64,000 bases of DNA, from NCBI GenBank assembly GCA_937996655.1, contig CALKUK010000013.1, positions 521,148 to 585,147 on the forward strand, given 5' to 3'. Position numbers and translations under genes: made by a program. Positions 1-9,195 of the stretch are shown here, one piece after another. A model generated the notes under the pieces. It did no database searches. It saw nothing but the letters and a program-made list of their open reading frames with translations, and was not told the origin of the DNA. Every line of letters starts with the position of its first letter. Within the stretch, counting starts at the first letter, position 1. Source of the stretch: an uncultured Sphingomonadaceae bacterium (GTDB lineage Bacteria; Pseudomonadota; Alphaproteobacteria; Sphingomonadales; Sphingomonadaceae).

Positions 1-1270
1 CGCGCTTCTGCTCACGCGTGTTGGTTTCAAATACCGTGGGGATATAGCCGTTGCTGGCGCGGTGCATAACATTGCCCCGCTCATAAGCCGTCCAGGATCC
101 GGCATAATCGCCCTTGTCCTCAAGCGCCTTGCCCAAGGCGAAAGCAATGTGGATCCGGTCGATCTCAGCCGTGGTTTCATCCTCGAGACGCGCCCGCATC
201 ACGGCAATGGACTCGTCTGAAAAACGATAGGTCTTAAGGTTGGCGAGGCTCCACCAGGCGTCACCGAAATCAGGCCGATCGTCGGTTGCGGCCATATAGG
301 CGTCAATCGCCTCATTGGTCAGGCCTTCGGTCTTGAGCGCATGGCCAAGCCACAGGTTAAGATCCGCGCGACGCACCCTGGCGAGCGGCGCATCACCGGG
401 GATCTCTTCCAACAGTGCGCGATAGGATGGGATTACCCCTTCAAAATCGCCAAGACCGACCTGAATAGACGCGGCCTGAATGCGATGCGAATGGTTGGTG
501 GGATCCATGCTGAGCAATGGCTCAAGCGCCTCACGCGCCTGAGGGAATTTGTGCCGCGCAATCAGCACCTGAACATATTCACGCCGCGCTTCGTGATGTT
601 CCGGCACCATGTCGAGCACACCGGCATAGAGCGTTTCGGCATCATCGAGCACATTGCGCATGTGCCCGATCTGCGCGAGCAGGCGCATCCCCTCCGGGTG
701 ATCGCCGGCCTCCAGCAGGAACCGGCGGATCAGCATTTCGGCGGTGTCGACGTCACCGTCACCGAAGAGGACTTTTGCCTGAACGATCACTGGCGGCAGA
801 CTGAGGAGATGGGTGCAGTGTTTCGTCGCGATCTCGGCGCTCGCAGTATCGCCAGTCATGCGGTACAGACTGTCGAGCATGCGCCAGCCCATGACGAGAG
901 CGGGGTTGAACGCCACAGCAGTGCGCAGATCGGCAATCGCAGCAGGCGCATCGCGCCGCGCGACATGACACAGTCCGCTTTCCAGAAACAACTGGCTGAA
1001 TTGAGGATGATGCTGGGACAGCCGCTTAAGCATCGCCAGCGCGGCATCCGTCTGCTGCATCATGCGCAGCGAATGTGCCGCAATCAAAAGTAGGTCGCGG
1101 TTGTCGGGATGAACTGCCAGCAGGTCATTGGCCCCGGCCAATGCGGCTGGATGGTTATCATTCGCCTGGAGCGCGCGCAGGCTGCTGACGTCGGCCTCAG
1201 ACGGAGAGGCCGGAAGCGGCGGCGACGGCTGGTCATTGGTCGCGTTTGGCAGGTCGGTTTGGATGGACAT
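1..1270 (-). CDS. TPR protein, probable N-terminal part of a TPR-sulfotransferase (partial, runs off left edge)
   Basis: An open frame of about 423 codons runs from an ATG at 1270 to the window edge without a stop, so the C-terminus is missing. The visible part is a chain of tetratricopeptide helices: repeated units with A-x-x-x-Y/W and P-G/P-D-N/P-E-H turns, for example LLAVHPDNRDLL, LSQHHPQFSQL, VLDMVPEHHEA and ALLEEIPGDAPL. There is no signal peptide. Such TPR arrays in sphingomonads and Caulobacter are commonly fused to a C-terminal sulfotransferase domain and lie next to TonB-dependent receptors, as here. The PAPS-binding domain that would prove this lies outside the window, so the sulfotransferase assignment is inference. 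AAGG just upstream of the ATG may be the ribosome binding site. A terminator hairpin separates it from the receptor gene. Confidence 0.75.
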   Translation of the reverse strand, partial: MSIQTDLPNATNDQPSPPLPASPSEADVSSLRALQANDNHPAALAGANDLLAVHPDNRDLLLIAAHSLRMMQQTDAALAMLKRLSQHHPQFSQLFLESGLCHVARRDAPAAIADLRTAVAFNPALVMGWRMLDSLYRMTGDTASAEIATKHCTHLLSLPPVIVQAKVLFGDGDVDTAEMLIRRFLLEAGDHPEGMRLLAQIGHMRNVLDDAETLYAGVLDMVPEHHEARREYVQVLIARHKFPQAREALEPLLSMDPTNHSHRIQAASIQVGLGDFEGVIPSYRALLEEIPGDAPLARVRRADLNLWLGHALKTEGLTNEAIDAYMAATDDRPDFGDAWWSLANLKTYRFSDESIAVMRARLEDETTAEIDRIHIAFALGKALEDKGDYAGSWTAYERGNVMHRASNGYIPTVFETNTREQKR

Positions 1271-1321
1271 AACGCCTTGGTGTGTCGGCAATCACCGCAC
1301 AATTGTCAAACTTGCGGCGCC

Positions 1322-1358
1322 TTCAAAAAGAAAGGGGCGGCGCCTATGGCACCGCCCC
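1322..1358 (-). terminator. Rho-independent terminator after the TonB receptor gene
   Basis: Read on the minus strand, an 11-bp GC-rich stem (1348-1358 with 1334-1344, one mismatch, 3-nt loop) is followed by a T-rich run TTTCTTTTTG. It lies just after the receptor stop codon and before the TPR gene, so it should reduce read-through into that gene. Confidence 0.75.
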
Positions 1359-1385
1359 TGCCTGTTACTTCATCGTGGCACGAAA

Positions 1386-4091
1386 TCAGTACTTGGTGCT
1401 GATCTTGATACCATAGGTCATCGGACGCACGATCGTGGACGTCTTGATGTACTGCGACGAGTTGGTGAACGTCGAAGCGTGGCTGTTGAACAGGTTGTCC
1501 CCGAACAGAGTCACGGTCCAGTCTTCACGCGTGAAGCCGATCTGCGCGTCGGTGAGGGCATAGCCCGGCATCTTGTAGCGCAACACGGTGGTTGCGGGAA
1601 CGATGATGCCGTTCGGGCCGACAACGCTGCCGTTACCGGCAACATCACCCGACGGATAGGTCGCAGGCTCGTTATACATCGTGCTCGTGTAGTTCACGCC
1701 ACCGGCGACAAACCACTTCGCGTCTGCGGGGCCGTCAAATTCATAACGGACGCGGACGTTGCCCTGGAAGTGCGGGCTGAACGGCGTGATGCCGCCAACG
1801 TTACCAAACGGGCTCTGCACAGGAAGCACACTGCTACCCACGCGGACCTGCGTGATGCAGCGACCAAAGGACGATGCTGCCGGGTTGTTGGCGATGAAGC
1901 AAGGGGCGTTGGCCTGCTTGCTGTCATTGTAGGTTGCCGAACCCTGCAACGTCAGACCGCTGGTCGGACGTGCCACGATCTGCGCTTCGATGCCCTTGAT
2001 GTGGTAGGTTGGGCCATTGGTCCCGAACGCCGTGTTGCCGAAGCCGGCAGCCGGGTTGAAGAAGCCAATCTGCGTATTTTCCCAGATCATGTAATAGGCA
2101 GACGCGTTAAACGTGACCTTCCGGTCCAGCAAATCGGTCTTTACGCCCATTTCCCAGTTGGTCAGATTGTCCGGAGCATATGCCGCCGGAACGAGCAACT
2201 GCTTAACGCCCGGACGGATCGGATCGTTAACACGCGCTGATGCACCACGGTTAAACGCACCCGGACGGAAGCCCTGGCTGAACGTTGCATAGACCATTGT
2301 GCCGTCATGCGGCTTCCAGGTGATCGTGCCCTTGCTCTTGAAGCCGTGATAGGTCGACTCAAGGTTCTGAGCATCAAGGTTCGAACCCGTTACGCACACC
2401 GGCGTCTGATAGCAGCTGGCGCTGAACGAGGAGTAGACCGAACCCTTTTCATAGTTCTTGTAGTTGTAATAACGCGTGCCGGCCGTGATTGTCAGGTTCG
2501 ACAGAAGGTCAAAATCGACCGAGCCGAATGCTGCATACTGACGGTAACCGCGCTGAATGTCTTCACCGAAGGCCACTGCCGGACCGCGGGGACCAGCAAT
2601 GTTCAGCGAAGCTGCGGGGTTAGGCGCAACAAGGCCAAGGCAAACCGAACCGGCTGCGCGGATCTGAGCTGCAGTCAGCGAAGGATTGCATGACGGAATG
2701 GTCTTATAGTCCCAATCCATCGTGTCTTCGATCGCGAACTTTTCATAATAGGCACCAGCGATGAAACGCAAACGCTTATCATCCGGGGAGCTGATGCGGA
2801 ATTCTTGGCTCAGGTGCGTGTTGCGAACCTTGTCGTTCCAGTAGCTGTTCGGCTCATGGCAGAACGGCGCCTGGCCAGCACCGAAGTAATAGTTGGCACC
2901 GCCGGTGCACTGATAGAAAATGCCGTACGTCGCGCGCGCATAGTTGGTGTAGTCACCCTGCTGCGAGATGTGGCGGGTCAGATAAGCACCGGTGTAGATC
3001 AGCTTGAAATCGCCAACCTTACCATTCACCGTCCAAGCCGTGTTCGAGTACTTGTCGTTGTTGTACTGCGGCGAGAACAGCGTGGAGGACATGCCCGTCA
3101 GCGGCGCATAGTCATAGGTATAAGTCTGGGTTGCGAAGGTGCCCTTCGACTTCAGGCTCTGATACGACTGCGAAACCAGCAGGTCCCAATCCGGAGCGAT
3201 CTTCCAGTCAGCTGAGATGCGGCCACCGGTGTAGTCGACCGGGTTGAAGTTATCTTCAACCAGCGAGTTGTTGTTGTACTTGCCATCATTGGTCTGCTGG
3301 CCCGGCGTCAAACGGTTGCCGTTGTTAATGCCGGTCACCGGATCCGTGTAGTTCAGATAATAGGCGCCAAGGTCGGTCGGCTGACGCGTGAAGGTCGAGA
3401 ACTTGTTGTCGATGTAGCCGCCATGGTGATCGGTGTAGATCACTGCGCGAACCGCAAGCGTGTCCTGGATAACAGGCACGTTGATCATCGCATTGAACGA
3501 AGCATTCGACGAACCACCGCGCGTGCCGCCAAAGGCACCCTCAATACGGCCTTCAAACTTGTCGAGCTTGGGCTTGTTGGTGATGTAGCGAACCACACCA
3601 GCCTGTGCACCGCCGCCGAAGAGCGTACCCTGCGGACCTTCGAGCACTTCGACGCGCTCAATGTCAGCGACATAGACGTCGGCGTTACGCGCCGGGAACT
3701 GCATCGACTGGTCATCGAGGTAAAGTGCGACGTTCGGGAAGCCACCGATCGTTGCCGAGGACTGCTGACCGGCAAAGCCTGCCGACAGACCGCGCATGAA
3801 GATTGCGCCGCCGCCCGGGCCGTTGCTGCCGAACGTCACGTTCGGCGTATACTTCAGAAGGTCATTCAGCGTGGTCACGTTAAGCTTGGCCAGCGTATCG
3901 GTGCTGAACGCCTGCAGCGTCATCGGCACGTCCTGGATCGACTGGTCACGGCGCGTTGCCGTCACGACGATGTCAGCAACGCCGCCATCATCGTTCGAAG
4001 CACCGGCGTCCTGCGCGAATGCAGGCCCGCTACCGGCGCCGAGAGCTGCGATAACAAGCGCAGCACTCGTGAATTTTAGAGATGTTTTCAA
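1386..4091 (-). CDS. TonB-dependent outer-membrane receptor
   Basis: The 901-residue protein starts with a signal peptide (MKTSLKFTSAALVIAALGAG, cleavage near AFA-QDAG). A TonB-box-like segment DIVVTATRR follows, then a plug domain (QSIQDVPMTLQAF, LLKYTPNVTF, FMRGLSAG, IERVEVLEGPQGTLFGGGAQAG) and a long beta-barrel. There is no N-terminal STN signalling domain, so it is probably a plain importer rather than a FecA-type transducer. It should take up a ligand across the outer membrane using TonB-ExbBD energy; the substrate cannot be read from sequence. The last residue is Tyr rather than the usual Phe. The start codon is TTG, preceded by GGGGAG. No cobalamin riboswitch is apparent upstream. The ligand may be linked to the downstream TPR gene. 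Confidence 0.92.
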   Translation of the reverse strand: MKTSLKFTSAALVIAALGAGSGPAFAQDAGASNDDGGVADIVVTATRRDQSIQDVPMTLQAFSTDTLAKLNVTTLNDLLKYTPNVTFGSNGPGGGAIFMRGLSAGFAGQQSSATIGGFPNVALYLDDQSMQFPARNADVYVADIERVEVLEGPQGTLFGGGAQAGVVRYITNKPKLDKFEGRIEGAFGGTRGGSSNASFNAMINVPVIQDTLAVRAVIYTDHHGGYIDNKFSTFTRQPTDLGAYYLNYTDPVTGINNGNRLTPGQQTNDGKYNNNSLVEDNFNPVDYTGGRISADWKIAPDWDLLVSQSYQSLKSKGTFATQTYTYDYAPLTGMSSTLFSPQYNNDKYSNTAWTVNGKVGDFKLIYTGAYLTRHISQQGDYTNYARATYGIFYQCTGGANYYFGAGQAPFCHEPNSYWNDKVRNTHLSQEFRISSPDDKRLRFIAGAYYEKFAIEDTMDWDYKTIPSCNPSLTAAQIRAAGSVCLGLVAPNPAASLNIAGPRGPAVAFGEDIQRGYRQYAAFGSVDFDLLSNLTITAGTRYYNYKNYEKGSVYSSFSASCYQTPVCVTGSNLDAQNLESTYHGFKSKGTITWKPHDGTMVYATFSQGFRPGAFNRGASARVNDPIRPGVKQLLVPAAYAPDNLTNWEMGVKTDLLDRKVTFNASAYYMIWENTQIGFFNPAAGFGNTAFGTNGPTYHIKGIEAQIVARPTSGLTLQGSATYNDSKQANAPCFIANNPAASSFGRCITQVRVGSSVLPVQSPFGNVGGITPFSPHFQGNVRVRYEFDGPADAKWFVAGGVNYTSTMYNEPATYPSGDVAGNGSVVGPNGIIVPATTVLRYKMPGYALTDAQIGFTREDWTVTLFGDNLFNSHASTFTNSSQYIKTSTIVRPMTYGIKISTKY

Positions 4092-4347
4092 CGATATTCT
4101 CCCCGATTTTGGTTCGACAGCACGCGGCCTTGAACCGGATTTTTTATAAAATTCTGAGCCACGATGGATTCCGGCCCCTTATGTCACAAATGAGCAAATT
4201 TTCGGCAACGGTAAAATAAATTAAACGCCCAATCACAACATCTACATCGCCGAATTAGAACGCCTAATGCAAGCCTCGCCCGGTTGGAAAGTGCGCCATG
4301 CCAACGCTAGGCGCAACTAAATTCAATACATTACAGGGTGGAATGTT

Positions 4348-5205
4348 ATGAAATCGGGTGCCGACTACGCGCTTCTGATCTCCAGCGAAGACCGCAAAGG
4401 CATTGTGGCGGCGGTCGCCAATTCGATCGTCAGCCAGGACTGCAACATCGTGGAAAGCGCGCAATTTCAGGATTGCGACAATGGCCGGTTCTTCATGCGG
4501 GTCGCCATCACCTGCCCGGAAAGCATGACTGTTGAGCGCTTTACCGAAGCCTTCGCCCCTGTTGCGAAAACATTTGAGCTCGACTGGAGCATCCAAAATC
4601 TGAAGCGGAAGCTCCGCGCCATGATCATGATGAGCCAGGGCGGCCATTGCCTGAATGACCTCCTCTACCGGACGTCAACGCATCGCCTGCCGATTGAGGT
4701 GACCAGCGTCGTTTCCAACCACACCACTTGGCAGCGCCGTGTTGAGCATGAAGGCCTGCCCTATCACCACCTTCCCATAACGCCCGAAAACAAGGCGGAA
4801 CAGGAAGCCAAGCTATTGCAGATGGTGGATGACCAGCAGGTCGATCTCATCATTCTCGCACGGTATATGCAGGTTCTGTCGGACAAGCTTTGCCAAAAGC
4901 TGGACGGCCGTGTGATCAACATTCACCACAGCTTCCTGCCGGGATTCAAAGGCGCCAAGCCCTACCACCGCGCCCATGAGCGGGGCGTCAAAATGGTCGG
5001 TGCGACGGCCCATTATGTGACGGCAGACCTCGACGAAGGGCCCATCATTACGCAGGATGTGTCCATCGTCGACCATGCGGACACAGTTGAAGATCTGATC
5101 GCGCAGGGGCAGGACACGGAAAGCCGCGTCTTGGCGCGCGCCGTAAAGCTGCACAGCGAACACAGGGTGATGCTCAACGGCAACCGCACTGTTGTTTTCA
5201 AATAG
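4348..5205 (+). CDS. purU: Formyltetrahydrofolate deformylase
   Basis: The 285-residue protein has the PurU architecture: an N-terminal ACT domain (about residues 7-80, YALLISSEDRKGIVAAVAN) and a C-terminal formyltransferase fold. The catalytic Asn and His are in INIHHSFLPGFKGA, and the catalytic Asp is in TADLDEGPIITQDV. It hydrolyses 10-formyl-tetrahydrofolate to formate and tetrahydrofolate in the cytoplasm, balancing one-carbon pools and feeding formate to PurT. The ATG at 4348 follows AGGGTGGA; a nearby ATG at 4343 is out of frame and stops after two codons. It stands alone, divergent from the TonB receptor. PurN is the main alternative, but the ACT domain argues for PurU. Confidence 0.95.
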   Translation: MKSGADYALLISSEDRKGIVAAVANSIVSQDCNIVESAQFQDCDNGRFFMRVAITCPESMTVERFTEAFAPVAKTFELDWSIQNLKRKLRAMIMMSQGGHCLNDLLYRTSTHRLPIEVTSVVSNHTTWQRRVEHEGLPYHHLPITPENKAEQEAKLLQMVDDQQVDLIILARYMQVLSDKLCQKLDGRVINIHHSFLPGFKGAKPYHRAHERGVKMVGATAHYVTADLDEGPIITQDVSIVDHADTVEDLIAQGQDTESRVLARAVKLHSEHRVMLNGNRTVVFK

Positions 5206-5357
5206 ATCAAAAAGCGGGAGCGCGCAGAGACCATGAGACCCGATATGCCCGCCTTGGGTGAAATCCTTTTGGGCCTTTTCCGTGCGCCCGCCGCAAGCAT
5301 AAGGCATCGTAGCGCTGGACTTTCCTCGGCATCGACGCCATCCATCTGCCCCCAATC

Positions 5358-6884
5358 ATGAGCGATACTGACATCACATATGATATTGCCGTTATCGGCG
5401 GCGGAGTGAATGGCTGCGGCATTGCCCGCGATGCCGTGGGGCGCGGCGCGCGCGTTTTGCTCCTTGAAGCGGCGGATCTGGCCAGTGGCACCTCCTCCGC
5501 CTCGACAAAGCTGATCCATGGCGGCTTGCGCTATCTGGAACATTATGAATTTGCGCTTGTCCGCGAGGCGTTGAGCGAAAGAGAACGCCTCTGGTCCATC
5601 GCCCCGCATATCATCTGGCCGATGCGCTTCGTCCTGCCGCATGTCGCAGGCCTGCGCCCGCGCTGGCTCTTGCGCGCCGGGCTTTTCCTCTATGATCATA
5701 TCGGCGGCCGCAAGAAACTGGCGCCGACAAAGAGCATTGATCTGCGCCACCATGCCGCCGGCAAGGCGCTGAAACCCCAGTTCAAAGATGCCTTTGCCTA
5801 TTCCGACTGCTGGGTCGACGATGCTCGACTTGTCGTGTTGAATGCGCGCGACGCGGCAGACCGAGGCGCCGAGGTCCGCACCCGCTGCAAAGTTGAGCGG
5901 CTGGTGCGCAAAGACGATGCGTGGGAGATCACAACCACCTCCGGCACCTTCAGCGCCCGCGCGGTCGTCAACGCCGCAGGCCCTTCTGTCATGAACCTGC
6001 TAGATCGTTCGGAAGCCCACAGCGCGGGCCGCATCCGCCTTGTGCGCGGGTCACACATCGTGTTGCCCCGCCTGTTCGATCATGAATTCTCTTACTTCTT
6101 CCAGCTTCCGGACGGGCGCATCTTCTTCGCCATTCCCTATGAGCAGGATTTCACGCTGGTTGGCACAACGGACCGCGATCATGACGCCGGCCCGGACCAT
6201 GTGACGGCCAGTGAAGAGGAAATCGCCTATCTGTGTGACGGCGTGAACTTCTATTTCCGCAAAGCCATATCGCCCAACGACGTCATCTGGACGTTCTCCG
6301 GCGTGCGCCCCCTGTTCGACGACGGGTCGGAAAAACCCGAAGCCGCGACGCGCGGCTATCGGCTTGAACTCACCCCCGCTGCAGAGGGCGCGCCGATGCT
6401 GTCCATCTTCGGTGGGAAGATCACCACGTACCGCCATCTCGCACAGGAAGCTGTGGACCTGATGACGTCGCGCGTGCCGCAATTGTCGTCCGATCACTGG
6501 ACCGACAAAGCCGCCCTGCCCGGTGGGGACTTCCCCATCGACGGCGCCCCCAAGCTCGTGGAAGATGTCGCCAAGCTCTATCCGTTTATGGACCGGAGTT
6601 GGGCGGCCCGACTGGTCCGCTCATACGGCACCCTCACCATGCAGATTTTCGGCGACGCAAAGTCAATGTCGGATTGCGGACAGCATTTTGGCCACGGCTT
6701 GACGGAACGGGAAGTCTGCTATCTCATCGAGCGGGAATGGGGCCAGACAGCGGACGACATTTTATGGCGCCGCAGTAAGCTTGGCCTACACTTCAAAGCG
6801 GATCAGGTCACTGCTTTGGACGCCTACCTGAAACAGGCACATGTTGCCGCTTCCGCGCAGCAGGTGGACGCCGTCCAAGCCTAA
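5358..6884 (+). CDS. glpD: Aerobic glycerol-3-phosphate dehydrogenase
   Basis: The 508-residue flavoprotein oxidises sn-glycerol-3-phosphate to dihydroxyacetone phosphate and passes electrons to the quinone pool at the inner membrane. The FAD-binding Rossmann motif is at the N-terminus (DIAVIGGGVNGCGIARDA). The DAO-family signature follows (LASGTSSASTKLIHGGLRYLE), with a further conserved segment IFFAIPYEQDFTLVGTTD and the C-terminal flavin contact IFGGKITTYRHLA. The length matches the family. No glycerol kinase, GlpF or GlpR is next to it, so it is not part of a local glp operon; it probably recycles glycerol phosphate from lipid turnover. Confidence 0.95.
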   Translation: MSDTDITYDIAVIGGGVNGCGIARDAVGRGARVLLLEAADLASGTSSASTKLIHGGLRYLEHYEFALVREALSERERLWSIAPHIIWPMRFVLPHVAGLRPRWLLRAGLFLYDHIGGRKKLAPTKSIDLRHHAAGKALKPQFKDAFAYSDCWVDDARLVVLNARDAADRGAEVRTRCKVERLVRKDDAWEITTTSGTFSARAVVNAAGPSVMNLLDRSEAHSAGRIRLVRGSHIVLPRLFDHEFSYFFQLPDGRIFFAIPYEQDFTLVGTTDRDHDAGPDHVTASEEEIAYLCDGVNFYFRKAISPNDVIWTFSGVRPLFDDGSEKPEAATRGYRLELTPAAEGAPMLSIFGGKITTYRHLAQEAVDLMTSRVPQLSSDHWTDKAALPGGDFPIDGAPKLVEDVAKLYPFMDRSWAARLVRSYGTLTMQIFGDAKSMSDCGQHFGHGLTEREVCYLIEREWGQTADDILWRRSKLGLHFKADQVTALDAYLKQAHVAASAQQVDAVQA

Positions 6885-6953
6885 TCAGAGCGCCGCAAGG
6901 GGTGCGGGCCGTGGGTCAATAATCGACCGGATATCAGCGATTGCATGGATTTT

Positions 6954-7038
6954 TGGTGCCCCTGGCCGGACTCGAACCAGCACTCCTTACGGAACTCGAT
7001 TTTGAGTCGAGCGCGTCTACCAATTTCACCACAGGGGC
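6954..7038 (-). tRNA. tRNA-Leu(CAA)
   Basis: On the minus strand the 85-nt sequence folds as a class II tRNA. The acceptor stem pairs GCCCCTG with CAGGGGC and the 3' CCA is encoded. The anticodon stem CTCGA/TCGAG encloses loop CTCAAAA (anticodon CAA, reads UUG). A long variable arm is present, and the T-loop is GGTTCGAGTCC. It is read by eye, not by covariance model, but all arms pair. Confidence 0.95.
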
Positions 7039-7080
7039 CTATGGCGGTGCGCCTAGCGCAGCCTGTCGTCGGGTGCAAGC

Positions 7081-7527
7081 TTAGCGCGACATTCCGCTGA
7101 CACCGCGCGGATTTGGCCCGAAACGGTTCTCCATCGGCGTTCCCGGCAGCAGGAAAAGAACAAACAGGGCAACGAAGCCGACAAGTATCGCGCCAGACAC
7201 CACAAGCTCGGCATCTGGTCGGTTCTGTGCGGCCACCCAGCAGACATAAGGCAGATAGAGCAACAGCATCCACCATCCGGACCGGTCACTGTCATGCAGG
7301 CGCCGTGCGCTCGTCGACAGAAGCGGGAGAAGCGACAAAATTGATATTGTCAGTTCCGCCGCCCCCATCCGGGCCGCGACGATGGTTCGCGTGCCATCCA
7401 GCGCATCGAAGAAATTGGCGGCGAGCACAGCGACCGAATACAGCAGGAAAAAGAACCAAAATTCCCGACGGGTCGCGCGTCCCGTGAAAACGGCATAGTT
7501 ACGAAACGGCGAGGTCATCCAGTCCAT
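7081..7527 (-). CDS. DUF805 family inner-membrane protein
   Basis: The 148-residue protein has the DUF805 pattern. An N-terminal F-x-G-R-A-x-R-R-E-F/Y-W motif (FTGRATRREFWFFFLLYS) leads into the first membrane helix, the conserved ARRLHDSDRSGWWMLL segment precedes later helices, and the C-terminus is polar with NRFGPNP. About four membrane segments are likely. The family is widespread (E. coli YhaH/YhaI) and its role is unknown. It sits between tRNA-Leu and comM with no clear operon partner. The family call is firm; no function is proposed. Confidence 0.88.
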   Translation of the reverse strand: MDWMTSPFRNYAVFTGRATRREFWFFFLLYSVAVLAANFFDALDGTRTIVAARMGAAELTISILSLLPLLSTSARRLHDSDRSGWWMLLLYLPYVCWVAAQNRPDAELVVSGAILVGFVALFVLFLLPGTPMENRFGPNPRGVSGMSR

Positions 7528-7599
7528 AATCGTGCACCATCCCCAACAGGTCTGACATGGTGCTACCCGTGAAAGAGGCGCGATTGCAAGCCATTGGCG

Positions 7600-9108
7600 T
7601 TAATTCCTCGGCGCCTGACGGCGGTAGGAGAGCGCTTCGGCGATATGGATACGTCCAACATGGTCATTGCCTGCCAGATCCGCAATCGTCCGCGCGACAC
7701 GCAGAATGCGGGTATATCCCCGTGCCGATAGTCGCATGGCCTCGGCCGCCTGCGCCAGAAGCTTTTGGCCAGCCTCATCGGGGCGGCAGACCTCCGCCAG
7801 CAGTTCACCATCCACTTCGGCATTGGTCCGGAACCCGGTCGCTTCATAGCGGACGGTCTGCCGGTCTCGTGCCACACAGACCCGCACCCGGACCTCTGCC
7901 GATCCTTCTCCCGGCGGCGGCAGGATGAGATCGGCTGCACTCACGGCCGGAACGTCAACATGCAGGTCAATACGATCAAGCATCGGGCCAGATACCTTTG
8001 CCTGATAGTCCGCCGCACAGCGCGGCGCGCGGGCACAGGCAAGCGATGCATCACCCAGATGGCCGCAGCGACACGGGTTCATGGCAGCAACCAGCTGAAC
8101 CCGCGCGGGAAAGGTGACATGGGCATTCGCGCGCGCCACGCTGACGGTGCCTGTTTCCAAAGGCTGCCGTAGCGAATCGAGCACAACCCGCTGAAATTCC
8201 GGCAGTTCATCGAGAAACAGCACGCCGAGATGGGCCAGGCTGACCTCTCCGGGCCGGACACGCAGCCCGCCGCCCACAAGGGCTGCCATCGACGCGGAAT
8301 GGTGCGGGGATCGAAAGGGGCGCTGGCGAACGAGGCGCCCGCCCTGCAACTCACCTGCGACAGAGGCCACCATCGACACCTCAAGCGCTTCGGCTGCCGT
8401 CAACTCCGGCAGGATGCCCGGCAGGCACGCCGCCATCAGGGACTTGCCCGCCCCAGGTGGACCGCAAAAGAGGAGGTTATGGCCACCGGCCGCCGCAATC
8501 TCCAAGGCCCGCTTTGCCGTCTCCTGCCCTTTGACCTGCGCCAGATCCGGGCCTGATGCTTTGGCGTCAACCTGACCGGGGGCGGGCGGCGTGATGATCG
8601 CGGCGCCTTTGAAATGATTGAGCAGGGTGAGAAGATCTGGCGCGGCGATTACCTCGACAGTGCCCGCCCATGCGGCTTCGGGCCCCTGTTCCGCCGGGCA
8701 GACCAGACCAAGTTCAGATTGCGACGCGTGCAGCGCAGCCAGCAGCACGCCGGGCGAGGCCGTAACCCTGCCATCGAGCCCCAATTCACCGACGAACAGG
8801 TAAGAGGCGATGGTTTCCGCATCGATGATTCCCATGGCCCCAAGCAGTGCGACCGCGATGGGCAGATCATAATGTGACCCTTCCTTCGGCAAATCGGCCG
8901 GTGAAAGGTTCACAGTGATACGCTTCGGGGGAAGCGACAGGCCGATCGCCGCGATGGCCGCGCGCACTCGTTCCCGGCTTTCGGCAACGGCCTTATCCGG
9001 CAGGCCGACCACAATAAACGCCGGAACTCCTGCAGAAACCTGACACTGAACCTCTACGCTACGCGCTTCCAAACCGAGATATGCGACCGTGCGGGCTAGA
9101 GCGACCAT
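7600..9108 (-). CDS. comM: YifB/ComM family Mg-chelatase-like AAA+ ATPase
   Basis: The 502-residue protein has the full ComM layout. An N-terminal Lon-protease-like fold domain (ARTVAYLGLEARSVEVQCQV, IVVGLPDKAVAESRERVRAA) precedes the AAA+ core with Walker A GPPGAGKSLMA, Walker B LFLDELPEF, the cysteine motif NPCRCGHLGD, and a C-terminal helical region (LSARGYTRILRVARTIADLAG). In naturally competent bacteria ComM is a helicase that promotes branch migration during integration of incoming DNA; many bacteria keep it without known competence. No competence operon is nearby. The annotation follows the family; natural transformability here is not shown. Confidence 0.93.
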   Translation of the reverse strand: MVALARTVAYLGLEARSVEVQCQVSAGVPAFIVVGLPDKAVAESRERVRAAIAAIGLSLPPKRITVNLSPADLPKEGSHYDLPIAVALLGAMGIIDAETIASYLFVGELGLDGRVTASPGVLLAALHASQSELGLVCPAEQGPEAAWAGTVEVIAAPDLLTLLNHFKGAAIITPPAPGQVDAKASGPDLAQVKGQETAKRALEIAAAGGHNLLFCGPPGAGKSLMAACLPGILPELTAAEALEVSMVASVAGELQGGRLVRQRPFRSPHHSASMAALVGGGLRVRPGEVSLAHLGVLFLDELPEFQRVVLDSLRQPLETGTVSVARANAHVTFPARVQLVAAMNPCRCGHLGDASLACARAPRCAADYQAKVSGPMLDRIDLHVDVPAVSAADLILPPPGEGSAEVRVRVCVARDRQTVRYEATGFRTNAEVDGELLAEVCRPDEAGQKLLAQAAEAMRLSARGYTRILRVARTIADLAGNDHVGRIHIAEALSYRRQAPRN

Positions 9109-9195
9109 CCGTGATTCCTGATCCTAAAACATCCGTTAACCAGTCGCCCGAAAGTGTTGGAAAGCATCGGCAGTGCATCTCCGGTTTCGGAGTAA

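Noticed and set aside
4092..4347. Search for a cobalamin riboswitch before the TonB receptor
   Set aside because: No B12-box sequence or long structured leader is seen on the minus strand.
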